Positions 33,778-44,297 of a DNA stretch of 64,000 nucleotides are shown here, piece after piece; position 1 is the stretch's first letter; each line of letters begins with the position of its first letter. The stretch is from positions 70,844 to 134,843 of the forward strand of contig JAVSML010024701.1 in the NCBI GenBank assembly GCA_038503035.1, written 5' to 3'. The notes beneath the pieces are model-generated. The model saw only the letters and a program-made list of their open reading frames with translations. It had not been told where the DNA came from and did not search any database. Origin of the DNA: Crocodylus rhombifer. Lineage: Eukaryota > Chordata > Crocodylia > Crocodylidae. Made by a program: the position numbers and the translations under genes.

Positions 33778-34050
33778 GAGCATAGATGTGCAATTTGCAG
33801 TGCTGCAAACCACATGCGCACATTTGCTGCATTGCTAATTTGCAGTGCGGTGGGGTTTTTTAATACTGGGAGACCCTGGTTTAAAAAAAAACACACCCAA
33901 AAAAAGTGAAGTGGCACACATGGTTGCAGCATGCACAACCCGAAACCAGAGCCTGGCCAGCCAGAGCTATGCTCTGGCTGCTAGCCAGGCTCTGCACATC
34001 CAAATCACTGCCATTGCAGCCCAGGGAGGCCCCCAGGTAAGGTTGCTCTT
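33778..34050. mobile_element. Harbinger-like element fragment, 3' truncated
   Basis: The left part GTGAGCATAGATGTGC, GGTGGGGTTTTTTAATACTG and the CAGAGCCTGGCCAGCCAGAG block match the copies at 23906 and 29764. It breaks off after CAGGGAGGCCCCCAGGTAAGG. Confidence 0.7.
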
Positions 34051-34261
34051 GACCTTGAGGAAACCCACATTGCCATTTGTGGGGATGTGCCCATTGGGTC
34101 CAATTCAGTACTTTAATTCTTGGACTGTCCTGGACTGGGTAAGACGGGGTAGAAAGTGGAACAGTAATTTAGGCAGGAAATGCTGATTTTTCCACTTCAG
34201 ATTGCTTTCTTAATAGTTGTTTCCTGTCCATGTAACAAGTATTAAAGAGGTGGGTGGCCTG

Positions 34262-34395
34262 AGCTACCCAACTCTGCTTCAGGTCAGGTGGGTGACTCAG
34301 GTGGCAAGGGGAAGCCGAAGAGGCTGAGACCCAGGCTTAGGGAAAGTCTACAATGACAAGCTCCCAGACACTGCAGATTTTAAATCCCAGGTCAC
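34262..34395. repeat. Fragment shared with the TIR element at 42168
   Basis: The block TCAGGTCAGGTGGGTGACTC, with GGCAAGGGGAAGCCGAAGAG and CAGATTTTAAATC, is homologous to 42710-42830. Confidence 0.65.
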
Positions 34396-35060
34396 ATATA
34401 AAGCAGTCGTGATACTTGTTTGTATTCAGGCTTTTATACTGTATGCAGGACTTTTCTAGCATTACGTTGTTTAAGCTGAGCAGGGGGAAAAAGGCCAACA
34501 ACAATTAAGTGGATTACATTCAAATATTTGTGATAGGTTGTAAAGTTCCAGATAAATATTTAGAACATAAAGAAACAAGCTCAAAATAAATGGAGATTTA
34601 GGTTTTAAGTATGTTGCAGATTTGCATCAAAGCTGCTGTAGTCTTGCATGTTTTAAACAGGCTTAAGTTTTACCCAGATATTGGTCCTCAGAGAGAGGTT
34701 GTCACATGGTTTAGTCTAGATACATATACTCTTTAATGGCTGAACAATAATAGTCTCAAGGGACATTATGGGAAAATAGAACTTCTGGGGAGAAAACCTG
34801 CCTTTATACATATTTTCTCAGTAAAGTAAGCTGGAAAGGAACCCTCACAGTCTATTGGGTTAATAATACACACTGTAACAATGCCTATTTATTCTACAGT
34901 TCTTTTGATAACATGAAAATAGATCACCGCCTTGCAGAGTACTTACAAACAATATCTTCTTTCATTCTTATTTAGTAGTATTTAATTATCCTGCTCTATT
35001 AAATAATAACCAACCAAACAAATTCCCATGCGATTTTACAGCTTGTGAAGGGTACTGGAA
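34396..35060. other. Intergenic, nothing recognised
   Basis: No supported feature. Confidence 0.5.
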
Positions 35061-35225
35061 TGGAAAGCCTTTGTCTTGCAGATTCCTTTACATGAGTAAT
35101 TTTCTGTGGAATTCAATGGGATTACTCACATGTATGCTTTATTCATACACGTGTTTGTGTTATTGAGCCCAGTCTGACTCCCACTGAAGTCAAAGGAACT
35201 GTACCCGTTGACTTCAATGACTATG
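35061..35225. repeat. Ancient amniote-type interspersed repeat with hairpin
   Basis: Motifs GGAATTCAATGGGATTACTC and the pair CCACTGAAGTCAAAGG / CCCGTTGACTTCAATG (about 35181-35218) form an imperfect inverted repeat. It resembles the element at 44238-44297. The family name is unknown to me. Confidence 0.4.
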
Positions 35226-35804
35226 AAGATATCAACAGCTGGTGATTATAGTTCTTTTAGTATAATGTTTTGTTTGTTGCTTACTGAAACTTTATATTAA
35301 TGCTACAGATAAATTTTTGCACCTCACAATCTACACTGAAACTTACATTTTCTGAGATGACCCATTCCTTTCTTCTTCCTCTTTTATCCAATTTTATCTT
35401 TATTGGTTTACTTAATCAGTGGCAGACACACAGAAGTGTATAGCTAAGATTATACAAGAGGCATGTGGGATGCCCCTCAACAAAATATGTACTTATAATT
35501 TATAAATTAATATAACTTCACAAAGCCCTAGTGAACTGATACATATAATTAACGGCATTGTACAGAGTAGGGAGGCAAACTTGGATGGAGTTAATTTGGT
35601 CACATTCACGCAATAATCACCCAAAACGTATTTCAGCCAGCCACTATCAACATAGTGATTTTATGTCGGCTCCCTGTAACATACAAGCATCTTATGTCAA
35701 AGCTACAACTGTTATGTGTGAATGAATAACTGCCTTGTGCAGAGCTAGCTGCATATTTATAAACAGGAAGCATTCATCGTAATCAGTTGACATGGTCAAG
35801 TCTC
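35226..35804. other. Intergenic, nothing recognised
   Basis: No supported feature. Confidence 0.5.
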
Positions 35805-35829
35805 TTTGCGACTCCATTTTTTTGTTGTA

Positions 35830-35872
35830 ATCCTAAATGGGGTCATGACCCCAAGGTTGGGAACCGCTATGT
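35830..35872 (-). mobile_element. hAT MITE end fragment
   Basis: On the minus strand it reads CATAGCGGTTCCCAACCTTG then GGGTCATGACCCC, close to the end of the element at 13471 (CAGTGGTTCCCAAATTG). The other end is missing. Confidence 0.5.
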
Positions 35873-36399
35873 TAGGGTGAATCAAGAGTAAATTCATTCC
35901 TGCTATTTGTGGCCAATTCTTGTGACTTTGGTGTCACAGAGAAAGAAGTTCCCAAGCTGGTGGTGACCTAGCTTGGAATCTGGAGCCTGTTCCAGCCTTT
36001 TGTTGTAGGGTCTGATTTCTCACGATCTGTTTGTTCGTGTATATTAGAGTACATAGCCTGGAACTTGGGTTGGATGTTTAGAGACCTAGACCCAGTAGCA
36101 AATTCTAAACACCATTTCCCATGTATACCAATGTGTTTAAACCTATGGAGCAGTGGAGCTTCTGATTCAAGAAATTAGCCTGATGCTTTCACACCTTTTC
36201 TGGTGGCCTGCTGCAGTTAGAAAACCATTGTTTTTTGTGAGAATGACAGTTAACAGCCATTTTTAACTCATTTGAGCTGCCTTGGCATAACATGGCTGCT
36301 GAACAGTTCTGTCCACACAAGTGACATCTGTCCATGCATCTAATTTTGGCAACTCTTGGTTTTTGTGAATTTTATCTTGACTCAGCTGTGATACGGTTC
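35873..36399. other. Intergenic, nothing recognised
   Basis: No supported feature. Confidence 0.5.
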
Positions 36400-36890
36400 C
36401 TTAAACAGGACTCAGGGGGAATTTGAGCACCTGACTTCCAAGAAGCAATCCATGTTTGTTCTGTCCTCCAAGCTACAAAATTCTGTAGGCACCTAAGTTC
36501 AGGTGGTGCCTCCATTTTGTCAGGTGCCTAGATGCCTACACCTAGTATTCTGGGCATGCCCAAACACAATCCAGTTTGATCCCAGAGGCACCTACCCCCT
36601 GAAATTTAAACTTCACTGAGGTCCAAATTGGTGCTGGGAAAATGCCCAAGTCCCTGGAGGGAGCCAAACTACTAGGTATGCTTAGAATATACCTTGTTTG
36701 CATCAACAGCCAATAAAGTCAGAGCAAATGCACTGGTGTTGATACCTACATCTTGCAGAAGAACCTAGTGGCTGCAGAACTTGCACAGAAGGTTGGAACC
36801 TGAATCCTCAGACTGAGGAAATTCAAACGCACATATCCCACCTCCCTGGGGAGTGCCCTAACCACCAGGCTCCAGGACAGGCTATGCGGA
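36400..36890 (-). mobile_element. Long tRNA-headed SINE-like repeat
   Basis: On the minus strand the head reads GAGCCTGGTGGTTAGGGCAC with a B-box-like GTTTGAATTTCC (head about 36805-36885). A body of repeated TAGGTGCCT-type motifs follows (for example near 36499-36545). The same head occurs at 41395-41455. Confidence 0.6.
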
Positions 36891-37513
36891 GCACCCTCTT
36901 CCTCTCCTGTGGAAACTGGCCCCCTCTGGTGGCAAGAAGAAAAGCCATGGAGCCAGAAAGAGAGGAACAGATTATTGTTTGGTGGTTACTGCCCTCCTCT
37001 GGATAACAAGAAGGGTTTCTACACGTACGTCAGCAACAAGAGGAGGGTCAGGAAAAGTGTGTGTCTTTTACTAAATGGGGAAGGCAACATGGTGACAGAG
37101 GATGCAGAAGAGGCTGAAGTGCTCAATGCCTTTTTCACCTCAGTCTTCACAGGCAAGGTCAGTCCTCAGACTACTGTACCAGGCAGCACAGTTTGTGGAG
37201 CAGGTGAGCAGCCAACCATGGCAAAAGAACAGGTTAGGGGCTATTTAAAAAAACTGGACATATGCAAATACATGGGGCTGGATAGGGTTCACCCGAGGGT
37301 GCTGAGGGACCTGGCCAATGTGATTACAGAGCTGCTGGCCATCATCTCTGAAAACTCATGGTGATTTGGAGAGGTCCTGGATAATTGCAAAAGGGCAAAC
37401 ATAGTGCCCATCTTTAAGAAAAGGAAGAAGGAAGATCCAGGGAACTATAGTTTCAGTCCCTGGAAACATAATGGAGTGGGTCTTTAAGGAATCCATTTCT
37501 AAACACTTGGAAG

Positions 37514-37725
37514 TAGTGCCGACCCTAGGAGTGTGCAGGGCCCGGGGCATTTCAGACTGTGCGGGAGGGCGGTGGTGAGCAGGCAGAGTGTGGAGCATGG
37601 AACAGGGGAAGGAGGGAGGGTTGGTGAGTGGCTGGAGCATGGAGTCTGTATGTCTGCAGGGCCCTTCAAAGCCCAGGGCAGTTGCCCCAATTCACTTCCC
37701 CCTCCCCACCCAAGGGACAGCTCTG
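37514..37725. mobile_element. hAT MITE inserted in CR1, exact 8-bp duplication
   Basis: CTTGGAAG is present at 37506-37513 and 37726-37733. The ends TAGTGCCGACCCTAGG and, from the right, CAGAGCTGTCCCTTGG are inverted. Removing 212 bp plus one target copy rejoins the CR1 frame (SKHLE to [11 protein letters not shown]). Confidence 0.93.
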
Positions 37726-38847
37726 CTTGGAAGAGAAGGTGATTAGGAAAAGTCAGCATGGATTTACCAAGGGCAAGTCATGCCTGACCAACATGATTGC
37801 TTTCTATGATGAGATAACTGTCTCCATGGATGCAGGGAGACCAATAGAAGTAATATACCTTGACTTTAGGAAGGCTTTTGATATGGTCTCCAACAACAGT
37901 CTCACAAGCAAGTTAAGGAAGTATGGGTTGGATGAATGGACTGTAAGGTGGATAGAAAACTGGCTGGATCTTCAGGCTCAGAGGGTAGTTATCAATGGCT
38001 TGATGTCTAGTGGGCAGCCAGTATCAAGTGTAGTGCCTCAGGGGTCGGTCCTGGGGCTGGTTTTGTTCAATGTCTTCATTAATGACATGGAAGATGAGAT
38101 GGAGTGCACCCTCAGAAAGTCTGCAGATGACACCAAGCTGGGGAGAGTAGTAAGTTACAGTGGGCAGTAAGCTTTATATAAGCCAAAGGTGTGCCCTTGT
38201 TGCAAAGAAGGCTAACAATATATTGGGCAGTATCTGTAGGAACATTGCCAGCAGATCAAGGGGAGTGATTATTCCCCTCTATTCAGCACTGGAGGGCAAC
38301 ATCTGGAGTACTGTGTTCAGTATGGAGTACCCTTCTACAGAAAGGATGAGGATAAATTGGAGAGAGTCTAGCAGAAGGCAACAAAAATGGTAAGAGGGCT
38401 GGGGAATGTGACTTCTGAGGAGAGGCTTAGGGAACTGGGCTTACTTTGTCTGCAGAAGAAAATACTGGGAGGGGATTTAATAGCAGCCTTCAACTACCTA
38501 AAGGGTGGTTTTAAAAAGGATGGAGCCAGACCAGAGGTTGGCAAAATACAACCCATAGGCTGGATCCAGTCTACCAGGCCAAATTTGTCTGGCTTATGGG
38601 ACCCCTAAAAAGTTTAGGGAATATTTATCTGCTCCTGGCTGCCTGTCGAAGATGACAGGAGCCAGGGGCAGTATGACCCAGGGGGAGCTGGCAGAAGGAG
38701 GCAGAAGCCCAGTCCCACCCACCCCCAGCCATTTCCTTGCTTCCTGTACCAACCCTGCTCTAGTACCACTGGCTTCTGGCTGTATGGCTGGACCCAGGAG
38801 CATAGCGTTCTGCTGGTACGGGGGTGGGGGGTGCATGCGCAGGCAGG

Positions 38848-39001
38848 GACAGAGTGTGTGTGTGAGTGTGTGTGTGCGCGCACATGTACATGTGCATGGG
38901 CACATAGTCAGGGGCAGAGTGTGTGTATGTAGGTGGGGGTGTGTGTGTAGGCAGGGGCAATGTGTGTACATGTGTGTAGGCAGGGGCAAGAGTGTGTGTG
39001 T

Positions 39002-39038
<37 letters not shown>

Positions 39039-39047
39039 CAGGCAGGG
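38848..39047. repeat. (TG)n-rich minisatellite-like tract
   Basis: TG runs alternate with AGGCAGGGGCAGAGTGTGTG-type units of roughly 30-40 bp, repeated about five times. A C/A-rich mirror tract follows to 39290. Confidence 0.85.
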
Positions 39048-39415
39048 GCAGAGTGTATGTGTGTGTTCGTAGGGCAAGTCCCACACACACATGCACCCAC
39101 AGCCACCTTGCACTGCCATACATGCAGACCCCACACTCCCAAACCCCTCACACACCCCAGCCACCCTCGCCCCACACACAGCCACCCACAAACCCCATAC
39201 CCACCTACATCCCACATATCCACACATACAACCACATACTCCCTCATCCCCCCAGCCCCACACAAACCTATACACCAACCCCCAGCAATATACAAGTATT
39301 TTAAGCTATGGTGCGATCACCTCTATGTACACTACACCAACACATGTAAACCAGGGCAAAAATATTTTTTGAAATCAAATTAATGGAAGTTTTAGATGTT
39401 CGCTTTTTAGAATAT

Positions 39416-40739
39416 TGTCCCAGGGATGTAAGAACGGGCGAGCAGGAAACCATGCCCGCAGACAAACTCCAGTCAGACTGGAAAGGAAAAAGCTCACGTC
39501 TTGCAGGACGCCAGGGAGAGACGCCCACGTGATTCATCAGCCATGCCCATCTGCAGCTGAGGCCAGGTGACTTTGACAGGAGACGCTGCCCAGCGAGGAC
39601 AAAAGCTGGGCCTGGGAGTGCGGCAAGGACCATGCCAGGAGTGGGAGAAGTGGCAGGGGATCACCGTGCTGGAGGCTCCCAGCCCCAGCAAGGAGCCAAA
39701 GAGCTGTCATGGGGAGGAGCGGCTGCAGCAGCAGGGGCTGCAAGGGTTCTCCAAACTGGGAGGGAAGAGCACCAGCCAGGAGCTGAAGAGCCGGCATGGA
39801 GACAAGTGGCCATGGCAGCAAGGGCTGCAAAAATCCTCTGTGCCAGGAGTGACAAGCACCAGAGCGGGTTGGAAGAACCAGCAGAGGGAACGGTGGTGGT
39901 GGTAGCAGAAGCCACTGCGGGAGCTTGTATCAGCGTCGAACGGCACTGAAATGCCGAGCTAGAGGGGGCTCCAGCAGGAGCTGAAGAAGACCCCGACTTG
40001 GGTAGAAGTGTGGGTCCCAGGGACACGCTTGCCTAAGGCACTTAAGGCGGGGAACCAGAGCCTGTGGCTCTACGGTCATCCTGCCCCTTTCCCTCCTTTT
40101 CTTTTCCTTTTTCTCCCCCTGATCCTTTTCCTTCCTTGTTTGGGGTCCCCCTTTTTATGTTCATCTCGAGTTGTGGGAGTGGTATTGCTTGTTCTTCTCT
40201 CCCATCCTATTTTCTTTAGCTTACCCAGCTCTCCCTTGCTGGGTTTCAGGGAACTAAGGCCCTGATGGGAGATCACAGGCAATATGTGAGTGTGGCGGCG
40301 ATCAACAGCATCCTTCTGGAAGTATCCGGAACATCAGTGGGGACGTCTCTGAAGACAAGGCATCTCAAACCTCCTGGATCCAGTTGGAGTCCCAGATGCC
40401 CTTCCGCAAAGGAGGAAGCGTGGGTACCAAGGAAGATATCATCCAAAAGCTGGCCACAAAATATCCTGAGGCCCATTTCGGAGGTTGGTGCATGGCCAGT
40501 GTGTAGGGGAGGTTGGAGCCCCATGGACATCCGCCAAGGGACATGACAACTCTGGAGGCAACCTCAATGGAAACCCTCTCCATTGAAGATCCATCAGAAG
40601 TGGTGGCAGGCGAGTTTGGGGGCCACTCCGAAGGTGATCAAGGAGTTCTCTGAGGTTTGCACGAGGCTACTTGGTACGCAAGACCAGCCATCCGTGTCAA
40701 GGCGGTGCAAGAATGGATTATTGAATGGAGATGGGCACA
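39416..40739. mobile_element. Unclassified 1.3-kb insertion with TG...CA ends
   Basis: It begins TGTCCCAGGG and ends ATGGGCACA, flanked by AATAT (39411-39415) and AATAC (40740-40744). The related hAT copy at 15145 lacks this block. TG...CA ends with a 5-bp duplication are the LTR pattern, so this could be a long solo LTR. There is a pyrimidine-rich tract at 40085-40155. A plus-strand frame near 40360-40495 shows no recognised domain. Confidence 0.5.
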
Positions 40740-41379
40740 AATACAATTTGGTATTTTCCTGGTTCTGAGATGGTAAACCCCCTTGCTGAAAGGAGTATTT
40801 CTGGGGGCAAGTAGAGGGTTGTCTGGTGGCAAAGGTCGGGGGTAGGGGGTAGAACTTCCAGTCCCAAAATGGTGACTGGGGGCAGGGTGATTGTCAAGGG
40901 GTGGGGCTACCCACATAGCCCTCGACAGTTTGCCAAAACTTGGTAAGCAACCCTCCACCTGAAATAATTGCCTGCCCCTGAGCTATATGGTTCTCAGTGG
41001 TGGCAGATGACAAAACAAAGAGCAATGATCTAAAGTTGCAGCAAGGCAAGTTTAGGGTGGTTATTAAGGAATTTCCATCCTTCAAGGTTTTAAGACCTGG
41101 CTAGACCATACCTTGGCTGAAATGAGCTAGTTGGTGGTGGCCCTGCTTTGGGCAGGGGCTTGGACTAGATGATGTCCAGAGGTCCCTTTGAACCCTAATT
41201 TTCTATGCTTACATGAGGGAAAACATGAATTTGGTCCCTGATGCCAGGTTTATTCCTGCAACATCCTGGATAAGCTGCAGCAGTCACATTCCCTCTTGTT
41301 CTCCTTCTAGCCCTGGTATGCTTACTGGCAGAGTGACCCAGTTTTAGCAGGAAGAGTGAAAGAGGCCTCCTCCCTCCCA

Positions 41380-41899
41380 GCTGATTACATAGTCAAGCAA
41401 TTAGGGCACTCTCCTGGAGTGTGTGCAGTCTCAGTTTGAATCTCTTCAGGCTCAGGATGGCCTTACAAGATGGGCTCACATTTCTTGGGTAAATGCCATA
41501 GCCACTAAATTATTGTGTAAAAGTGCAAGCACTGGCCCTTTAGGAGCCTACTTTTAGAAGTAGTACTAGGTGTTCTGAATCACAAGTGAATAAAGGCAAC
41601 TAAGTAGGAGCCTGAAGTCACACTTAAGCTCTTAAGACAGGGAGGAGTTCATATACAGTCTTGTATATGGTATTTATTTGGTTACCTCTGGACTTCTCTG
41701 GATTGACTTTTGGAGGCACCTACTTCTTCTCATCCTCTTTACAGAATACCTAAATCCAGTCAAATTGGAGCACTCTTTGCAGGTGTTCAAGTCTCCCAGT
41801 TGACAGCACAGCAATATCACACACCCAGCTAGTCAAACTGAATCATGTTCCTGGACAAAGCACCTCAGTTGTATGTGCCTACATAAGCAAATTGGATCT
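41380..41899 (+). mobile_element. Long tRNA-headed SINE-like repeat
   Basis: The head AAGCAATTAGGGCACTCTCC with B-box-like CAGTTTGAATCTC matches the SINE on the other strand at 36805-36885. The body has TAGGAGCCTA- and GGAGGCACCTA-type motifs. The right limit is uncertain. Confidence 0.5.
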
Positions 41900-42167
41900 G
41901 CCCCATAGTAACTATTAACAGGATCATAATCACCAGTAAGTGTAGATCCACAGCACACAGCTGACAAAGGGACCCTTAAAGAGCCAAGAACCTGGTGATG
42001 AAGTTCTTTCTGTATACTTCAGTACTGCCCTAAAATATAGCTGCCAAAGTGGCAGGCTGCTGGCCAGGGGATTGCAAGGAATCAAGATGTTCTCCTTGGT
42101 TACTCTTCATCCTTTAGGCTCATCAGTTTGTAATCAAGTCTTTGGGATGAGTGTTCTTTCTTTGGCC
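41900..42167. other. Intergenic, nothing recognised
   Basis: No supported feature. Confidence 0.45.
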
Positions 42168-43415
42168 ATGTACAGACATCCATTTCTACCAGAATCAATT
42201 TCTTCTAGGAGAAAAACAGCCCAGGGGCTGGACTGTACAGGCATTCTTCCAGCCCTATTACTAGAGACCTTCATAGGCACTGAGGCACTAGAGACCTTCT
42301 CCAGGCCTGAGGCACTAGGAGGCTGATCCCTGGGCCACCTCTGCTCTTAGGGGAACCCATTAACTGGCAACCAGGCCTCCCCTGTCTGGTAAGGGAGCAG
42401 GCTTTCAGCTGTCAGTCAGCAGCTGCTGAAATGCAACAGCTTCCACAGACAGCCTGGGAGGGTTGCTGCCCTGGAGAATGGGAGAATGCCCCTAACATCC
42501 ACAACCAGGTGACTGGCAGAACAGGGGCATTCTCCCATGACGGGAAGCTGCCCAGTTCTCCCCCGCAGGAGAATAGCCCTGCTCATTGCACTCCTCCAGG
42601 CTGACCCAGAGCCAGCAGCCTACCTTGCCCAACACTACTCAGGGCTGATCCAGAGCAGCGCAGGGCAAGGTGGGAGCTTTTTGTCTCCTGAGCAGCCTGC
42701 CTCACCTCACTTTGCTCCAGATCAGGTGGGTGGCTCAGGTGGCAAAGGGAAGCCGGAGAGGCTGGGAGCCAGGTTTGAGGAAATCCTACATACAACAGGC
42801 TCCCAGCCACTCCCGATTTTAAATCACTGCCTCCACCACTCAGCTGAGCACTGGCAGCAGTGGAGTAAGGGCAAGCTAGAGGGGCTGGAAGCCAGGCTTG
42901 GAAGGCTTTTCCTAAGCTCAGCTCCTGGCTCCTCTGGCTTTTTAAGTACTGTCCCTGCTGGGTCACAAAGACAGCCAAGCTTACCACCCCTCCTGCTTAG
43001 CTCAGTAGGGGGTGGGAGGGCAAGGAGAAGCAGGCAGGAGGCACCGCTCTCTGTTCCCAGCTTCTGGTGCCCAGGAGCCAAGCAGAGAGCAATGTGGCAA
43101 AGCTCTGGCATGAGAAACAAGCAGGAACTCTGGAGTGAGAAGCAGGCAGCTGAGGGCTTCTTTGTCTACAGGGATGGGTAGAGAGCAGCTATGCCCTGCA
43201 CCTCCTCCAGAGCTGGGGAGGAGGAAGATCCTCCAGACCTGGTCCTCCAGACCTGGTCTCAGGGAGTCTTTCCCCTATCTCCCTTCTGGTGTACAGACAT
43301 TCAGTCTTTCAGGAGAAACTCTCCTGGCAGCAATTTAGCCTTGGTTGTTACCAAGTTAGTTTTATCCTGGAGTGGCCATTTTTGCTCTAGGAGAAAAAGC
43401 TTGAATGTCTGCACA
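42168..43415. mobile_element. GC-rich TIR element with an internal extra end
   Basis: The left end ATGTACAGACATCCATTTCT and the right end, read in reverse (GTGTGCAGACATTCAAGC), are inverted. A third copy, GTGTACAGACATTCAGTC, lies at about 43291, so a short 125-bp element may be nested at the right. The interior is GC-rich with LTR-like or hAT-like composition and no recognised protein. A 14-bp tandem duplication (CCTCCAGACCTGGT) lies near 43232. Superfamily not determined. Confidence 0.55.
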
Positions 43416-44237
43416 CTTTTGTCTTCTACCAAGAGAGAGACAATTCTCTTAGTAGAAACTGATCCTCCTTACATTGCCTTAATACATCTGTTCATACCTA
43501 ATAACCCTCTCATTCTGTGCTTCCATTTCCTGTTAGTTCTGTAGTAAAAATCCTTCATTGCTGTCTGTTTAGCTTTGCCCCTCAGCGAACAAGGCAACAA
43601 GAAAGAAGACAAATAGATATTTTGTACATTTGCCAAGACAGAAAATGACCAAGGGATACAGTAACAGAGCAGATTTCCACATTAGAAAATGGTCTTGAAA
43701 TCTTTAAAACTGTTTAATGTTTCTTCCCTTTTCTTTGCTGCTATTCTCTCATTAAGAGCTGACTACACGCTGTCTGGATTGTCTCCTGTCCATCCCATTC
43801 TTCCCATCAATGGCCTCAACAATGCTTCACAAAAGAGAACTGTGCTGCTTAAATCAGAACAGAGAGGATGGGAAATCCAAAGATGTAGGCAAGGGAAAAA
43901 AGATGTTTTCAGATAAGATTTGAAGATGTAGAGATTCAAGAAGATGGTGGGGAGGGATAAAGGAGAAGCAAAACAGAAACATCTTGCAAAATCCCATGTA
44001 TTTTGCATTAGCCCCTTTAGAAAATTTAGCTTAAAAATGCAGAGTAATAGCATATAATGGTTTAGGATAATAGATTATTACATCCATTTGGATCAAAGGG
44101 AAACTTAGCAATCTATGATGCCTAGAGCTGGAATCTGGCCAGACTGTCATTAACAAACACAAATAATATAGTGATTTTTTTAGTAACTGATTTTTATCAA
44201 AAAGATATTGGGTTTGCATTTACTTTGAATGCCCCCA
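43416..44237. other. Intergenic, nothing recognised
   Basis: No supported feature. Confidence 0.5.
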
Positions 44238-44297
44238 ATCCAGTGCTCACTGAAGAAAATGGAAATGCTTACATTGTCTTCAGTGGGCGCTAGATCA
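44238..44297. repeat. Ancient hairpin repeat
   Basis: TCCAGTGCTCACTGAAGAAAA pairs imperfectly with GTCTTCAGTGGGCGCTAGA. It is the same type of palindrome around CACTGAAG as at 35181-35218. Confidence 0.5.

Larger units (their letters stand above)
38532..40980. mobile_element. hAT-like element in CR1, carrying a further insertion
   Basis: The left end CAGAGGTTGGCAAAATACA and the right end, read in reverse (CAGGGGCAGGCAATTATTTC), resemble the element at 15145. Shared body includes GACAGGAGCCAGGGGCA and AACTTCCAGTCCCAAAATGG. The flanks AGCCAGAC (38524-38531) and AGCTATAT (40981-40988) match at 5 of 8 and restore CR1 codons. A TG microsatellite (38848-39047) and a 1.3-kb insertion lie inside. 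Confidence 0.8.
36985..41206 (+). mobile_element. CR1 LINE, decayed and interrupted by two DNA elements
   Basis: The CR1 runs from DNKKGFYTYVSNKRR (about 36998) through RT and the C-terminal region to a 3' end at TTCTATGCTT (about 41202). RT motif A is visible as [11 protein letters not shown] (37855-37890) and motif C as SADDTKLG (38120-38145), with the usual F of FADD replaced by S. Breaks include a missing block after VPIFKKRKKEDPGNY near 37410-37450, a jump after 38155, and two insertions (37514-37725 and 38532-40980). After the second, CR1 resumes with SNDLKLQQGKFRVVIKEFPS at about 41021. It belongs to an older CR1 subfamily than the copy at 60104. Confidence 0.88.

Noticed and set aside
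38652..39383. 243-codon ORF
   Set aside because: Dominated by TG/CA repeat translation inside a hAT-like element.
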